A stretch of 64,000 bases of DNA from Parabacteroides timonensis. GTDB taxonomy: Bacteria; Bacteroidota; Bacteroidia; Bacteroidales; Tannerellaceae. Shown here one piece after another: positions 26,294 to 34,369 of this stretch (positions are counted from its first letter, which is position 1; each line of letters opens with the position of its first letter). The stretch is from NCBI RefSeq assembly GCF_900128505.1, contig NZ_LT669941.1:2165243-2229242 (forward strand). The letters run 5' to 3'. The position numbers and the translations under genes are program-made. Under the pieces are notes generated by a model. The model saw only the letters and a list, made by a program, of their open reading frames with translations, did not search any database and was not told the DNA's origin.

Positions 26294-27600
26294 ATAAAAT
26301 AGGACTTATAATCAAAAGAGAGTATCTGCGCCGGGTAAGTAAAAAGTCGTTTATCCTGCTTACACTATTAACCCCGTTTTTGTTTGCAGCACTGGTGTTC
26401 GTCCCGTTATGGTTGTCAACTATCAAAGGAGACGAGGTTCGTAATATCGCCATTATCGATACGACAGGGAAATATGCCCAACTATTTGAAAACAACGAAA
26501 GCTACCATTTCGTCCATAGCGACAAGACGTTAGACGACTATCGCCAGAACAGTGATAAGGAAATATTCGCCTTCCTAAGTATTACAGACGATCTGTTGAA
26601 CAACCCCAAGGCGGCAACTCTCTACTCGGAGAAGCAGGTCCCCGTCGAACTGAGCCGGTTGGTTAACCAGACATTAAGTAAACAACTCGAAAGCGAAAAG
26701 CTTGCTTCCTTCAACATCCCCAATCTGAAAGAGATCATCCGGGAAAGTAAAATCAATTTTAATGTACAAACCATCAAATGGAGCGAAGACGGACAGGAAA
26801 GTACGTCGTCGGCCACCGTAGCATCCGTGATCGGAATGGTATTCACGTTCATTATTTATATGTTCATTATGATGTATGGTGCGATGGTCATGCAAGGGGT
26901 GATGGAGGAAAAAACCAACCGCATTATCGAGGTGATGATTTCTTCTGTGCGGCCGTTCGATCTGATGATGGGGAAAATTATCGGTATCGGTTTTGTCGGA
27001 TTGACACAGGTATTCCTGTGGGGAATTATCACGACCGTACTGGTTAGCGTAGGAGGATTCATGTTCTCGGGAGGAGCTGATATGAGTGCCCTACAAGCCG
27101 GTCCCCAGATGGGAATGGTGGATACGAATGCATTGGCTTCTTCTTCCGGTAATGAGATTATGGGAATTATTAATTCTATCAATATCGCAGAGATAGGTAT
27201 TTCCTTTATCATCTATTTTATTGGCGGTTATATGTTATATGCATCCATATTCGCGGCAATCGGTTCGGCTGTAGACAGCCAGGAAGATACGCAACAGTTT
27301 ATGGCACCTGTTACAATCTTTATGATCTTTGCATTGTACGCCGGTATTTACAGCATGGAGAATCCGGACGGCCCGCTGGCTTTCTGGTGTTCGATGATAC
27401 CGTTCACATCACCGATTGTCATGATGGTACGTATCCCGTTTGAAATACCTTTGTGGGAGAAGTTATTATCTGTTTCTTTACTATATGCTTCGGCTATCGG
27501 CATTGTCTGGTTATCAGCCAAGATATACCGGGTCGGTATCCTGATGTATGGAAAGAAACCGAGTATAAAGGAAATGGTAAAATGGATCAAGTATAAATAA
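26290..27600 (+). CDS. ABC-2 transporter permease (NatB/YhaP-like)
   Basis: The 436-residue membrane subunit has an N-terminal helix (about 22-42), a large extracytoplasmic domain of about 130 residues, and then five or six helices. These include VIGMVFTFIIYMFIMMYGAM and the family signature EEKTNRIIEVMISSVRPFDLMMGK, followed by GFVGLTQVFLWG. This is the ABC2_membrane_3 arrangement. It forms an exporter with the ATPase encoded just upstream. One base separates its stop from the next ATG (histidine phosphatase), so the run dnaG-ABC-ABC-phosphatase is likely one unit. The substrate is unknown. Confidence 0.9.
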   Translation: MNKIGLIIKREYLRRVSKKSFILLTLLTPFLFAALVFVPLWLSTIKGDEVRNIAIIDTTGKYAQLFENNESYHFVHSDKTLDDYRQNSDKEIFAFLSITDDLLNNPKAATLYSEKQVPVELSRLVNQTLSKQLESEKLASFNIPNLKEIIRESKINFNVQTIKWSEDGQESTSSATVASVIGMVFTFIIYMFIMMYGAMVMQGVMEEKTNRIIEVMISSVRPFDLMMGKIIGIGFVGLTQVFLWGIITTVLVSVGGFMFSGGADMSALQAGPQMGMVDTNALASSSGNEIMGIINSINIAEIGISFIIYFIGGYMLYASIFAAIGSAVDSQEDTQQFMAPVTIFMIFALYAGIYSMENPDGPLAFWCSMIPFTSPIVMMVRIPFEIPLWEKLLSVSLLYASAIGIVWLSAKIYRVGILMYGKKPSIKEMVKWIKYK

Positions 27601-27601
27601 T

Positions 27602-28126
27602 ATGACTTCAACAATATCGCTTATATTAAGTCGTCACGGAGAGACGGAAGAGAATAAACTGCGCATCATGCAGGGGCAGATGCCCGGCCATCTCTCCGAA
27701 TTGGGAAAACAACAGGCGGAACAACTTGCCGACCTGTTGGAAAGAGAAGAGATCGACGTGATTGTCAGCAGCGACCTGGCCCGGAGTTACGATACAGCCC
27801 TGGCTGTTGCCCGTCGTAAAGGGCTGGAACCTGTACAGACTCCCCTACTCCGTGAAATGGACTGGGGTATCTATACCGGAAAGGTTGCCAACGAAATGGA
27901 TTTCAAGAACCTGCCAGAAAGTGTAGAAAGCCTGGAGGCTTTATATAAAAGAGCCGGAGAGTTTCTGGAATTCCTGCAAACCGAATTTCCGGGCAAACGT
28001 ATCCTGGCTATCGGGCATGGGGGATTTAACCGTGCCATCATCGTACGGATAGAAAAAAGGCAGCAAGAGGATATCCTGAAGCTGCCGATTATGAAAAACA
28101 CAGCTTGCCTGCGCTTTTCGATATAA
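27602..28126 (+). CDS. Histidine phosphatase family protein (phosphoglycerate-mutase-like)
   Basis: The 174-residue protein carries the RHG motif SRHGETEEN with phospho-acceptor His12, the acid/base Glu85 in LREMDWG, and the second catalytic His139 in AIGHGGFN. This is the branch that includes CobC, GpmB-like and broad-specificity phosphatases. Length is short but complete. No signal peptide is present, so it is cytoplasmic. It closes the plus-strand run and converges on the thioesterase gene 12 bases away. The substrate cannot be inferred from position; there are no cobalamin genes nearby. Confidence 0.88.
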   Translation: MTSTISLILSRHGETEENKLRIMQGQMPGHLSELGKQQAEQLADLLEREEIDVIVSSDLARSYDTALAVARRKGLEPVQTPLLREMDWGIYTGKVANEMDFKNLPESVESLEALYKRAGEFLEFLQTEFPGKRILAIGHGGFNRAIIVRIEKRQQEDILKLPIMKNTACLRFSI

Positions 28127-28138
28127 AACGGATTTTGT

Positions 28139-28552
28139 CTATACCTGTGGTTGTACGACACTGAACGTGCCGGATGCTTTGCTTACGAGTTTATCATCGC
28201 AATAAATCTCGCATTCACTGAAATGTACGTGCCGTCCTGGTTTGATCACTGTTCCTTTGGCAATCAACTCTTTCCCCCAGGCTGCCCGCAGGAAGGAGAC
28301 TTTCAGTTCTGCCGTCAATACATCTTTATCCAACGGAGTCATTGTATAGGCGGCAAATCCGGCGATCGTATCGGCCAGGGCTGCCAATACACCTCCATGA
28401 ATAACGCCGCTATACTGGCGTTGTTCATCGTGCAAGGGCATACGTGCCTCAACGATCCCATCTTCGACAGTAGTGAATTGTACCCCCAAATGGTTTACAT
28501 AGGGATTGGTTTTCACTCTGTCGAGTAATCTTTCTTTTACTTCTGTATTCAT
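28139..28552 (-). CDS. PaaI-type hotdog-fold thioesterase
   Basis: The 137-residue single-hotdog protein has the family motif YSGVIHGGVLAALADTIAGF at about 47-66. The HGG is followed by the catalytic Asp in ALADT, as in the PaaI/YdiI group of acyl-CoA thioesterases. The final strands FSECEIYCDDKLVSKASGTF are typical. Such enzymes hydrolyse aromatic or medium-chain acyl-CoA. It is the last gene of a minus-strand run, 28 bases after xpt. Its substrate is not indicated by the purine genes around it. Confidence 0.9.
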   Translation of the reverse strand: MNTEVKERLLDRVKTNPYVNHLGVQFTTVEDGIVEARMPLHDEQRQYSGVIHGGVLAALADTIAGFAAYTMTPLDKDVLTAELKVSFLRAAWGKELIAKGTVIKPGRHVHFSECEIYCDDKLVSKASGTFSVVQPQV

Positions 28553-28580
28553 TATCTTTACTCAATTAGTTGGTTTCTTT

Positions 28581-29147
28581 CTAACGGATCGTGATCTTAC
28601 AATCGTCGAGATTGTCGATAATAGCCAAACTTTCCACATGGATACCTGATTCTCGCAATGCTTTTCCTCCATCCTGGAAAGCCTTTTCGATAATAAAGCC
28701 CATACCAGCAATCGTCGCACCAGCCTGTTGAGCCAGGTCGATCATTCCCATAGCTGCATTACCGAAAGCCAGGAAGTCGTCGATAAACAGGATATGGTCG
28801 TCTGCCGTCAGGAAATTATTACTGATACAAACAGAATAATCACGGTCTTTGGTAAAGGAATGGACTACCGTGCTCAGCATATTCTCCATCGTCTTCGGTT
28901 GCTTTTTCTTTACAAATACCACCGGCAGTTGCAGGATATAACCGACCATGATGGCCGGAGCGATACCGCTTGCTTCGATCGTAACGATCTTATTGATATG
29001 TTCTCCTTTAAATCGATTGATAAATTCTTCGGCAACCTTATACAGAAGCATCGGGTCCATCTGGTGATTTATAAAACTGTCCACCTTCAGGATACCTCCC
29101 GGATAACATCTGCCGTCTTGCAAAATACGCTGTTTAAGTAATTCCAT
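28581..29147 (-). CDS. xpt: Xanthine phosphoribosyltransferase
   Basis: Xpt joins xanthine to PRPP to give XMP, which GMP synthase then aminates. The 188 residues match the Bacillus-type Xpt in length and features: MELLKQRILQDGRCYPGGILKVDSF (in outline) at the N-terminus, GIAPAIMVGYILQLPVVFVKKKQPKTM, and the PRPP-binding loop FIDDFLAFGNAAMG at about 126-139. It sits 6 bases after the purine permease gene, the classic pair. No purine riboswitch is present, because the permease itself has only an 18-base gap upstream. Confidence 0.95.
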   Translation of the reverse strand: MELLKQRILQDGRCYPGGILKVDSFINHQMDPMLLYKVAEEFINRFKGEHINKIVTIEASGIAPAIMVGYILQLPVVFVKKKQPKTMENMLSTVVHSFTKDRDYSVCISNNFLTADDHILFIDDFLAFGNAAMGMIDLAQQAGATIAGMGFIIEKAFQDGGKALRESGIHVESLAIIDNLDDCKITIR

Positions 29148-29153
29148 TTGTTT

Positions 29154-30533
29154 TTATTGTGTTTTATCTTCTTTATCTTCCTTTACACGAATGAAAATGT
29201 TGGCTATTATAGCGGTCAGACCGCCAGTTGTAATACCGGATGCAAAAATACCTTTTATAGCCTCCGGAGCCGTTTTCAGGATATCAGGCATTAATTCCAC
29301 TCCTAATCCGAGAGAAAGGCTGACAGCCAAAACCAGTGTAGCCTTCCGGTTAATCTCCTGCGAAGCGATGATACGGATACCCGCAGCGGCCACAGTACCG
29401 AACATCAACAGGGTTGCACCTCCCAAAACAGGATCAGGCATTAATGAGAACACCACACCCACAATCGGAAATAATCCCAGCAGGATCAACATTCCGGCTA
29501 TATAATAACCGACATAACGGCTGGCAACGCCGGTAAGCTGGATAATTCCGTTATTCTGTGCAAAGATAGAGTTTGGAAATGAATTAAAGACACCGGCAAC
29601 AAAAGAATTTACACCGTCGGCCAATACACCACCCGAAACACGTTTCAGATATCCCTCACCCTCAATGGATTTACCAGAAATCATAGAATTAGCAGTAACA
29701 TCGCCGGTAGCTTCAATCGCAGTGATCAGGTAAACCAGACCAATAGCGATAAAAGAAGATATATTAAAATCCAATCCGTATTTAAATGGCACGGGGATAT
29801 TAAATCCTGCCAGATTCTGAGAAGCGGCAGCACTCATATCTACCATTCCCAACGCAAAAGAAAGTCCGTAGCCGATACATAATCCCAGAACGATCGAACT
29901 CATGCGCAAGTATTTATTCTTACAACGGTTGAAGAATAATACACTCAACAAAACGGTTGCAGCAACTCCGATATTCTTCAAACTTCCGAACGTACCGTTG
30001 TCCATAGCTGCAAAACCACCTCCACAAGAAACCACACCGACCTTAATCAGACTCAATCCGATCAGCAAGACGACTATTCCCGAAACCAGCGGAGTTATGA
30101 TAGTACGCATATACTTAAAAGTACGGCTGATAACCATTTCTACCGGGGCAGCAGCCATACAAACACCAAAGATCAATGGTAGACCACCTGCCAATCCCGC
30201 CGAAATGATCGGCCCGATAAACGAAAAACTGGTACCCTGTATACAGAGCAGCCCGGCTCCTACCGGGCCTATCCGTTTACATTGTACAAAGGTTGACACT
30301 CCGGAAGCGAAAAGGGCCATCGACACTAAAAATCCGGTTGTTTCAATATCCAGCTTTAATGCTCCGGCAATAATTAGAGGCGGTGTGATGATTGCGACGA
30401 AAATGGCCAGCAAATGTTGCAAGGCTGCAAACAAAGCCTCTTTCAAAGGAGGCCGGTCATCTATACCGTAAATCAGGTCTGTTTCTTTTACCGGAATGAT
30501 AGTCTCTTCTAACTCTTCAGTGTTAATCTTCAT
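29154..30533 (-). CDS. Xanthine/uracil permease family (NCS2) transporter
   Basis: This 459-residue inner-membrane NCS2 permease probably imports xanthine. Features are the N-terminal ALQHLLAIFVAIITPPLIIAG, conserved in this family, the region VQCKRIGPVGAGLLCIQGTSFSF (substrate-site helix 3), and ITAIEATGDVTANSM, where the Glu of AIEATGD is a substrate-binding residue. The protein ends with predicted helices and a charged tail. Its position directly before xpt supports xanthine rather than uracil, and the start ATG is 18 bases from the upstream stop. A gene symbol such as pbuX is likely but not certain. Confidence 0.92.
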   Translation of the reverse strand: MKINTEELEETIIPVKETDLIYGIDDRPPLKEALFAALQHLLAIFVAIITPPLIIAGALKLDIETTGFLVSMALFASGVSTFVQCKRIGPVGAGLLCIQGTSFSFIGPIISAGLAGGLPLIFGVCMAAAPVEMVISRTFKYMRTIITPLVSGIVVLLIGLSLIKVGVVSCGGGFAAMDNGTFGSLKNIGVAATVLLSVLFFNRCKNKYLRMSSIVLGLCIGYGLSFALGMVDMSAAASQNLAGFNIPVPFKYGLDFNISSFIAIGLVYLITAIEATGDVTANSMISGKSIEGEGYLKRVSGGVLADGVNSFVAGVFNSFPNSIFAQNNGIIQLTGVASRYVGYYIAGMLILLGLFPIVGVVFSLMPDPVLGGATLLMFGTVAAAGIRIIASQEINRKATLVLAVSLSLGLGVELMPDILKTAPEAIKGIFASGITTGGLTAIIANIFIRVKEDKEDKTQ

Positions 30534-30551
30534 ATTTACTTTATATATGTA

Positions 30552-32414
30552 TTACAGTTTTAAATCCTCGAGGGTTTCGCCTTTAGCATTCAATACTCGC
30601 AGCGTCATTTCCTTACCTTTCTTCTGTAAGACCATAACTGTTGCACCATCCATCCGGTAACCGCCACCTACAATGACCGGAAAGTTGTTTCCATTGGCAG
30701 CCCCTTTCGGATAATAAGCATGACGGTGAGTATGCGCATTGATACATACATTGAACGGTGCCTTGGCCAGTAAACCACCCCACAATTCCAGACAAGGATT
30801 GTAACGGTCTACATCTTTGCCGTAAATAGGCACATGATGAATCAGTACGCGCTTATCAGCTTGTTTAAATGGCTTGGATACCAGCTCTTCTTTCAGGAAA
30901 CCGACCTGGGCGTCACGCAGGGCTGTAAAATCGTTCAGACCGTAATAAACCCAAAAGTCATCGGGCTTATCTTCACCGCAATCCAGCATCACGATACGTG
31001 TATCGCCCCAGTTAAACGCACCGTATGTCTTATCGCCGACATAATCGAACAATTTGCGCAAACCGATCGAATAAGCATTCCTGATCTCATGGTTACCACG
31101 CAGATAAAAGACAGGTACATCGGCAGCCCCGACTGTTTCATTCAGTTCGGAAAGGAAGTGTGTTGCTTCATCATGATTGGCCGGATCGTCGATACAATCG
31201 CCGTTAAAGATGACAAAATCATAATCAACGTCTTTCACCTGGCCATACAGCGCTTGTAATGTTTCAGAATGTTTGTGCAGGTCATTAAAGATTATGGCTG
31301 TAAAATCGGAAGTAGATGATTCCGGCAAAGTGAATGTATGGAAATCGGAAACAGCCGTTTCTCCGAAGATTTTCTTATAAGCCTGGTAAAGCATGATTTC
31401 CTGTGAACAAATACGATAATAATAAGTCTTGCCCGGTTCCAGGTCATTCAGTCTGATCTTATTCTGTAAATCGTTGCAGATCACCTGACCATCCACGATA
31501 GTACGCGCTTTCTTCAACTGATTCTTATCCGTACCATATTCGACCCAACTGTAAGTAGGAACAGTAGTCTGCCACATAACCGTAATTCCGTTTCCTACAG
31601 GATTCTGTAAATAAGGCTCCGTGCGGAAAATCTTGTCAGCCGGTTGCTTGAAAACGATATCTGTTACGATCGGACGATGATCAGAGGCAGCCGGTTCATC
31701 GACAACCCAAGTGGAAAGGCGTGTAAAAGCCGTAGTATCCTTTGCATAAGCTGCTATATAATCGATCGTTTCTGTCGGTTCATCAGCCGGAAAAGTCGGT
31801 TGTTTGGTATTTGTCAGGATCACAAAGTCTTTCTGTATGCCTTCTATGACTTCCGAATCCGGGTGAGCGTTAAAATCACCGGCAATAAAGAGCGGCTTAC
31901 TGGCTTTTGCTGCTTCCTTGCGAAGAATATCCAATGAAGCCAGACGATCTTCCCCTGTCAGGGAAAGGTGGGTACAACAATAGATATATTTTTCAAACTC
32001 AACGATCAGCAAAGCACGTTCTTCTTCTCTTCCAGGAAGAGACATATAACGATGGCTAAGTGGTTTCTCCTTACTCAACATACCGATACCATATTTCCCT
32101 CCGTCATAATCAATGGCCGGGGCATATACCGGATACATTAGTGTCTTGTCTGCCAATACACGTAATACATCGGTCTGTCCGCTTCTCCCCGTCACACTGT
32201 CCACTTCCTGTACGGCGACGACATTCGGACGAACTCTATTGATTACGTCAGCCGTACGTTGGAAGTTAGAAACATCATCCATCCCTCTCCCGTTACGGAT
32301 GTTATAACTCATTATTCGCAAGGTGTTATTTTCCCTTGCACTCTCCTGCGAATGAATACTACATAACGGCAACAACATAAAAAGTATTGCCATCAACCAA
32401 GTTCCGTGTTTCAT
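30552..32414 (-). CDS. Exported fusion of an endonuclease/exonuclease/phosphatase domain and a calcineurin-type phosphoesterase
   Basis: The start is placed at the ATG at 32414, although 32423 is also in frame. The protein has 620 residues and a signal peptide ending IHSQ. The first half (about 25-265) is an EEP domain: RIMSYNIRNG, VVAVQEVD, IAGDFNAHPD and AASDHRPIV. After it comes a purple-acid-phosphatase N-terminal/Fn3-like module (about 268-365, PYLQNPVGNGITVMWQT). A metallophosphoesterase follows (about 372-600), with FNDLHKH, NGDCIDD, RGNHEIRN, IHHVPIYG and NAHTHRHAY supplying the metal ligands. Two different phosphoesterase folds in one secreted protein suggest sequential cleavage, for instance diester then monoester, of an unknown extracellular phosphate compound. 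It is in the same run as the purine genes. Confidence 0.87.
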   Translation of the reverse strand: MKHGTWLMAILFMLLPLCSIHSQESARENNTLRIMSYNIRNGRGMDDVSNFQRTADVINRVRPNVVAVQEVDSVTGRSGQTDVLRVLADKTLMYPVYAPAIDYDGGKYGIGMLSKEKPLSHRYMSLPGREEERALLIVEFEKYIYCCTHLSLTGEDRLASLDILRKEAAKASKPLFIAGDFNAHPDSEVIEGIQKDFVILTNTKQPTFPADEPTETIDYIAAYAKDTTAFTRLSTWVVDEPAASDHRPIVTDIVFKQPADKIFRTEPYLQNPVGNGITVMWQTTVPTYSWVEYGTDKNQLKKARTIVDGQVICNDLQNKIRLNDLEPGKTYYYRICSQEIMLYQAYKKIFGETAVSDFHTFTLPESSTSDFTAIIFNDLHKHSETLQALYGQVKDVDYDFVIFNGDCIDDPANHDEATHFLSELNETVGAADVPVFYLRGNHEIRNAYSIGLRKLFDYVGDKTYGAFNWGDTRIVMLDCGEDKPDDFWVYYGLNDFTALRDAQVGFLKEELVSKPFKQADKRVLIHHVPIYGKDVDRYNPCLELWGGLLAKAPFNVCINAHTHRHAYYPKGAANGNNFPVIVGGGYRMDGATVMVLQKKGKEMTLRVLNAKGETLEDLKL

Positions 32415-32432
32415 GATATTCAAATTTAGTGG

Positions 32433-33458
32433 TTAATTATCCATAGCTTCTTTCAAATCCTGTTCAAACTGTGTAATATCCTCTCCTGTCGTATCCCAGG
32501 AAGTAACCAGACGCGCTTCATTGTTTTCTTCATTCCACATATAGAAGAAATAACGTTCCAGCAGTTTCTTCAAAGGTTCGGAAGGGATAGTAAAGAATAT
32601 CTGATTCGTTTCTACCTTCTGTGTAAATTGTATCTGAGGATATTGCTTTAATGCTTCTGCCAATTTCGCAGCACTGATATTGGCTTTTATGGCGTTTTCA
32701 AGCCATAAGTTATTTTCCAGATAAGGAATGAACTGGGCAGACAAATAACGGAGTTTAGATGCAAGCTGGGCAGATTGTTTTCTGTAATATTGCAAATTTT
32801 CGGTTATTTCAGGACGGAACGAAATAACAGCTTCTCCCATCATCATACCATTTTTAGTACCTCCAAAACTCAGAATATCCACACCTGCATCTACTGTAAC
32901 CTGCTTCATGGAGCAGTTCAGATAAGCACAGGCATTTGCCAGGCGGGCTCCGTCCATATGAAGGTACATATTGTGAGCATGCAACAGATCAGCTATTGCT
33001 TTTACTTCTTCTATCGTGTAAACAGTACCTAATTCAGAGACCTGTGAAATATATACCGCTTTAGGTTGCGAATGATGGCAAACGCCAAAGTTATGTAAAC
33101 GGGGTCTGATCAATTCCGGGGTGAGCTTGCCGTCGCTTGTTGGAATAGTTACTACCGCACATCCGGTCATACGCGCCGGCGCACCGCATTCATCTACATT
33201 AATATGTGCAGTCTCTGCACACAATATACTGTTAAAAGGACGTGTAACAGCCTGTAAGGCCACCGAATTGGCTCCGGTTCCGTTAAAAACAAAGAAAGGG
33301 GAAGCCTCTTCACCAAATATACTTTTAATCTTTGCTACTGCGGCTGCTGTCCAAGGGTCATCACCATATCCTATTGCGTGATCCTCATTTGCCTTAATCA
33401 CGGCTTCCATAATTAACGGATGGACGCCGGAGTTGTTATCACTTGCAAAACTTCTCAT
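32433..33458 (-). CDS. ltaE: Low-specificity L-threonine aldolase family protein
   Basis: This pyridoxal-phosphate enzyme (fold type I) splits threonine or allo-threonine into glycine and acetaldehyde. The 341 residues contain FASDNNSGVHP at the N-terminus, FVFNGTGANSVAL, HMDGARLANA with the PLP-ring aspartate, and SFGGTKNGMM with Lys202 as the Schiff-base lysine. All match the family. A -7 box lies 21 bases upstream (33479-33486), so the gene leads the run ltaE-phosphoesterase-permease-xpt-thioesterase. This mixture of amino acid and purine genes is not an obvious pathway, beyond glycine being a purine precursor. Confidence 0.93.
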   Translation of the reverse strand: MRSFASDNNSGVHPLIMEAVIKANEDHAIGYGDDPWTAAAVAKIKSIFGEEASPFFVFNGTGANSVALQAVTRPFNSILCAETAHINVDECGAPARMTGCAVVTIPTSDGKLTPELIRPRLHNFGVCHHSQPKAVYISQVSELGTVYTIEEVKAIADLLHAHNMYLHMDGARLANACAYLNCSMKQVTVDAGVDILSFGGTKNGMMMGEAVISFRPEITENLQYYRKQSAQLASKLRYLSAQFIPYLENNLWLENAIKANISAAKLAEALKQYPQIQFTQKVETNQIFFTIPSEPLKKLLERYFFYMWNEENNEARLVTSWDTTGEDITQFEQDLKEAMDN

Positions 33459-33478
33459 TATATTCTTGATTTTTGCGG

Positions 33479-33486
33479 CAAAAGTA
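33479..33486 (-). promoter_or_regulatory. -7 promoter element of the ltaE-to-thioesterase run
   Basis: The element reads TACTTTTG on the minus strand, a perfect TAnnTTTG, 21 bases before the ATG at 33458. Confidence 0.6.
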
Positions 33487-33528
33487 CGGATTTATTCATT
33501 AATATGTCATTTTTATAATCCATATATT

Positions 33529-33569
33529 AAAAAAAGAAGGAGCACTCTTTCGAACACTCCTTCTTTTTA
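33529..33569 (-). terminator. Intrinsic terminator of the ECF sigma factor gene
   Basis: A perfect 9-bp stem (33534-33542 with 33557-33565; AAGAAGGAG arm on the plus strand) is followed on the minus strand by at least six T. It starts about 32 bases after the sigma-factor stop codon. T-rich sequence also follows on the plus strand, but no plus-strand gene leads into it. Confidence 0.85.
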
Positions 33570-33596
33570 TTAACTTGTTTGTTAGAATATTAACCA

Positions 33597-34106
33597 TTAT
33601 CCAAGGCGAAAATCCTTCAAAACTTTCTGCAATTCCTGGCGGGCAAAGAATATACGGCTCTTTACTGTTCCCAGCGGTACATTCAATTTATCTGCGATCT
33701 CATTATATTTATAACCACTCAAAAACATTGAGAAAGGAACTTTAAGTTCATCGTTCAACCCATTGATAGCCTTGGTGATCTCTTGAATCTGATAGGCTCC
33801 GTCCGGAGAGTCAAATCCCGAATCATTTACGACGTCCAAATTATACAAATCGACACCTTGGTCTACTACTGTTTGCGTACGAACTATCTTATGATAATTA
33901 TTAATGAAAATGTTACGCATGACGGTCAGGACCCATCCTTTGAAATTAATATTGTCAACGAACTTTTCCTGATTGTCTAAAACCTTCAGCGTTGTGTCTT
34001 GCATCAAATCTTGGGCGTCATCCCGATTTGCAGTGAGCATCAGTGCAAAATTCATCATGTTTTCTTGCATGCTCAGTAATTTTTTCTGAAATTGCAACGC
34101 ATTCAT
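33597..34106 (-). CDS. ECF-type RNA polymerase sigma factor
   Basis: The 169-residue sigma-70-family factor has region 2 at about 15-80 (FALMLTANRDDAQDLMQDTTLKVL and FKGWVLTVMRNIFINNY). Region 4 lies at about 110-165 (INGLNDELKVPFSMFLSGYKYNEIADKL, LNVPLGTVKSRIFFARQ). Regions 1 and 3 are absent, as in extracytoplasmic-function factors. No anti-sigma, FecR-like gene or TonB receptor lies beside it, so it does not belong to the usual glycan-sensing sigma/anti-sigma pairs. A promoter and an unusual leader hairpin precede it, so control may act at the RNA level. The regulon cannot be guessed from this window. Confidence 0.93.
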   Translation of the reverse strand: MNALQFQKKLLSMQENMMNFALMLTANRDDAQDLMQDTTLKVLDNQEKFVDNINFKGWVLTVMRNIFINNYHKIVRTQTVVDQGVDLYNLDVVNDSGFDSPDGAYQIQEITKAINGLNDELKVPFSMFLSGYKYNEIADKLNVPLGTVKSRIFFARQELQKVLKDFRLG

Positions 34107-34143
34107 ACTATTACTTATTTATAAAAGGTTAATACCGGTTAAG

Positions 34144-34171
34144 TATTGCCTCTCACTATCGAGAGACAATA
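34144..34171 (-). promoter_or_regulatory. Stem-loop at the 5' end of the sigma factor mRNA
   Basis: On the minus strand TATTGTCTCTC and GAGAGGCAATA form an 11-bp stem with one G-U pair and a six-base loop. It starts at the base following the -7 box region, so the transcript would begin in or just before the stem. About 35 bases separate it from the ATG. Such a cap stem commonly raises mRNA stability; it could instead be an operator. Confidence 0.55.
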
Positions 34172-34179
34172 CAAATATA
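34172..34179 (-). promoter_or_regulatory. -7 promoter element of the ECF sigma factor gene
   Basis: The element reads TATATTTG on the minus strand, a perfect TAnnTTTG, followed at once by the leader hairpin. Confidence 0.6.
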
Positions 34180-34369
34180 GGAATTTTTTCTGAAATAAAT
34201 AAGGCATTGAGGAATATTAATATTAAAAACCGTAACTTAATATATTTATAGTAAATGTCACTGAGAATGAACAGCATTTGCAAGTTCAAGACTTGTGAAA
34301 TTATAAAATTTACAAGTTTCAAGTTACAATTTTCAACAATGTATAAAAAAATATAGATAATTAGACAAA

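Noticed and set aside
26778..27047. Frames in other phases inside the ABC permease gene
   Set aside because: They are shadow frames over a membrane protein with clear family motifs.
29148..30551. Purine riboswitch before the permease-xpt pair
   Set aside because: Only 18 bases separate the permease gene from the upstream stop, and no conserved purine-aptamer core is visible.
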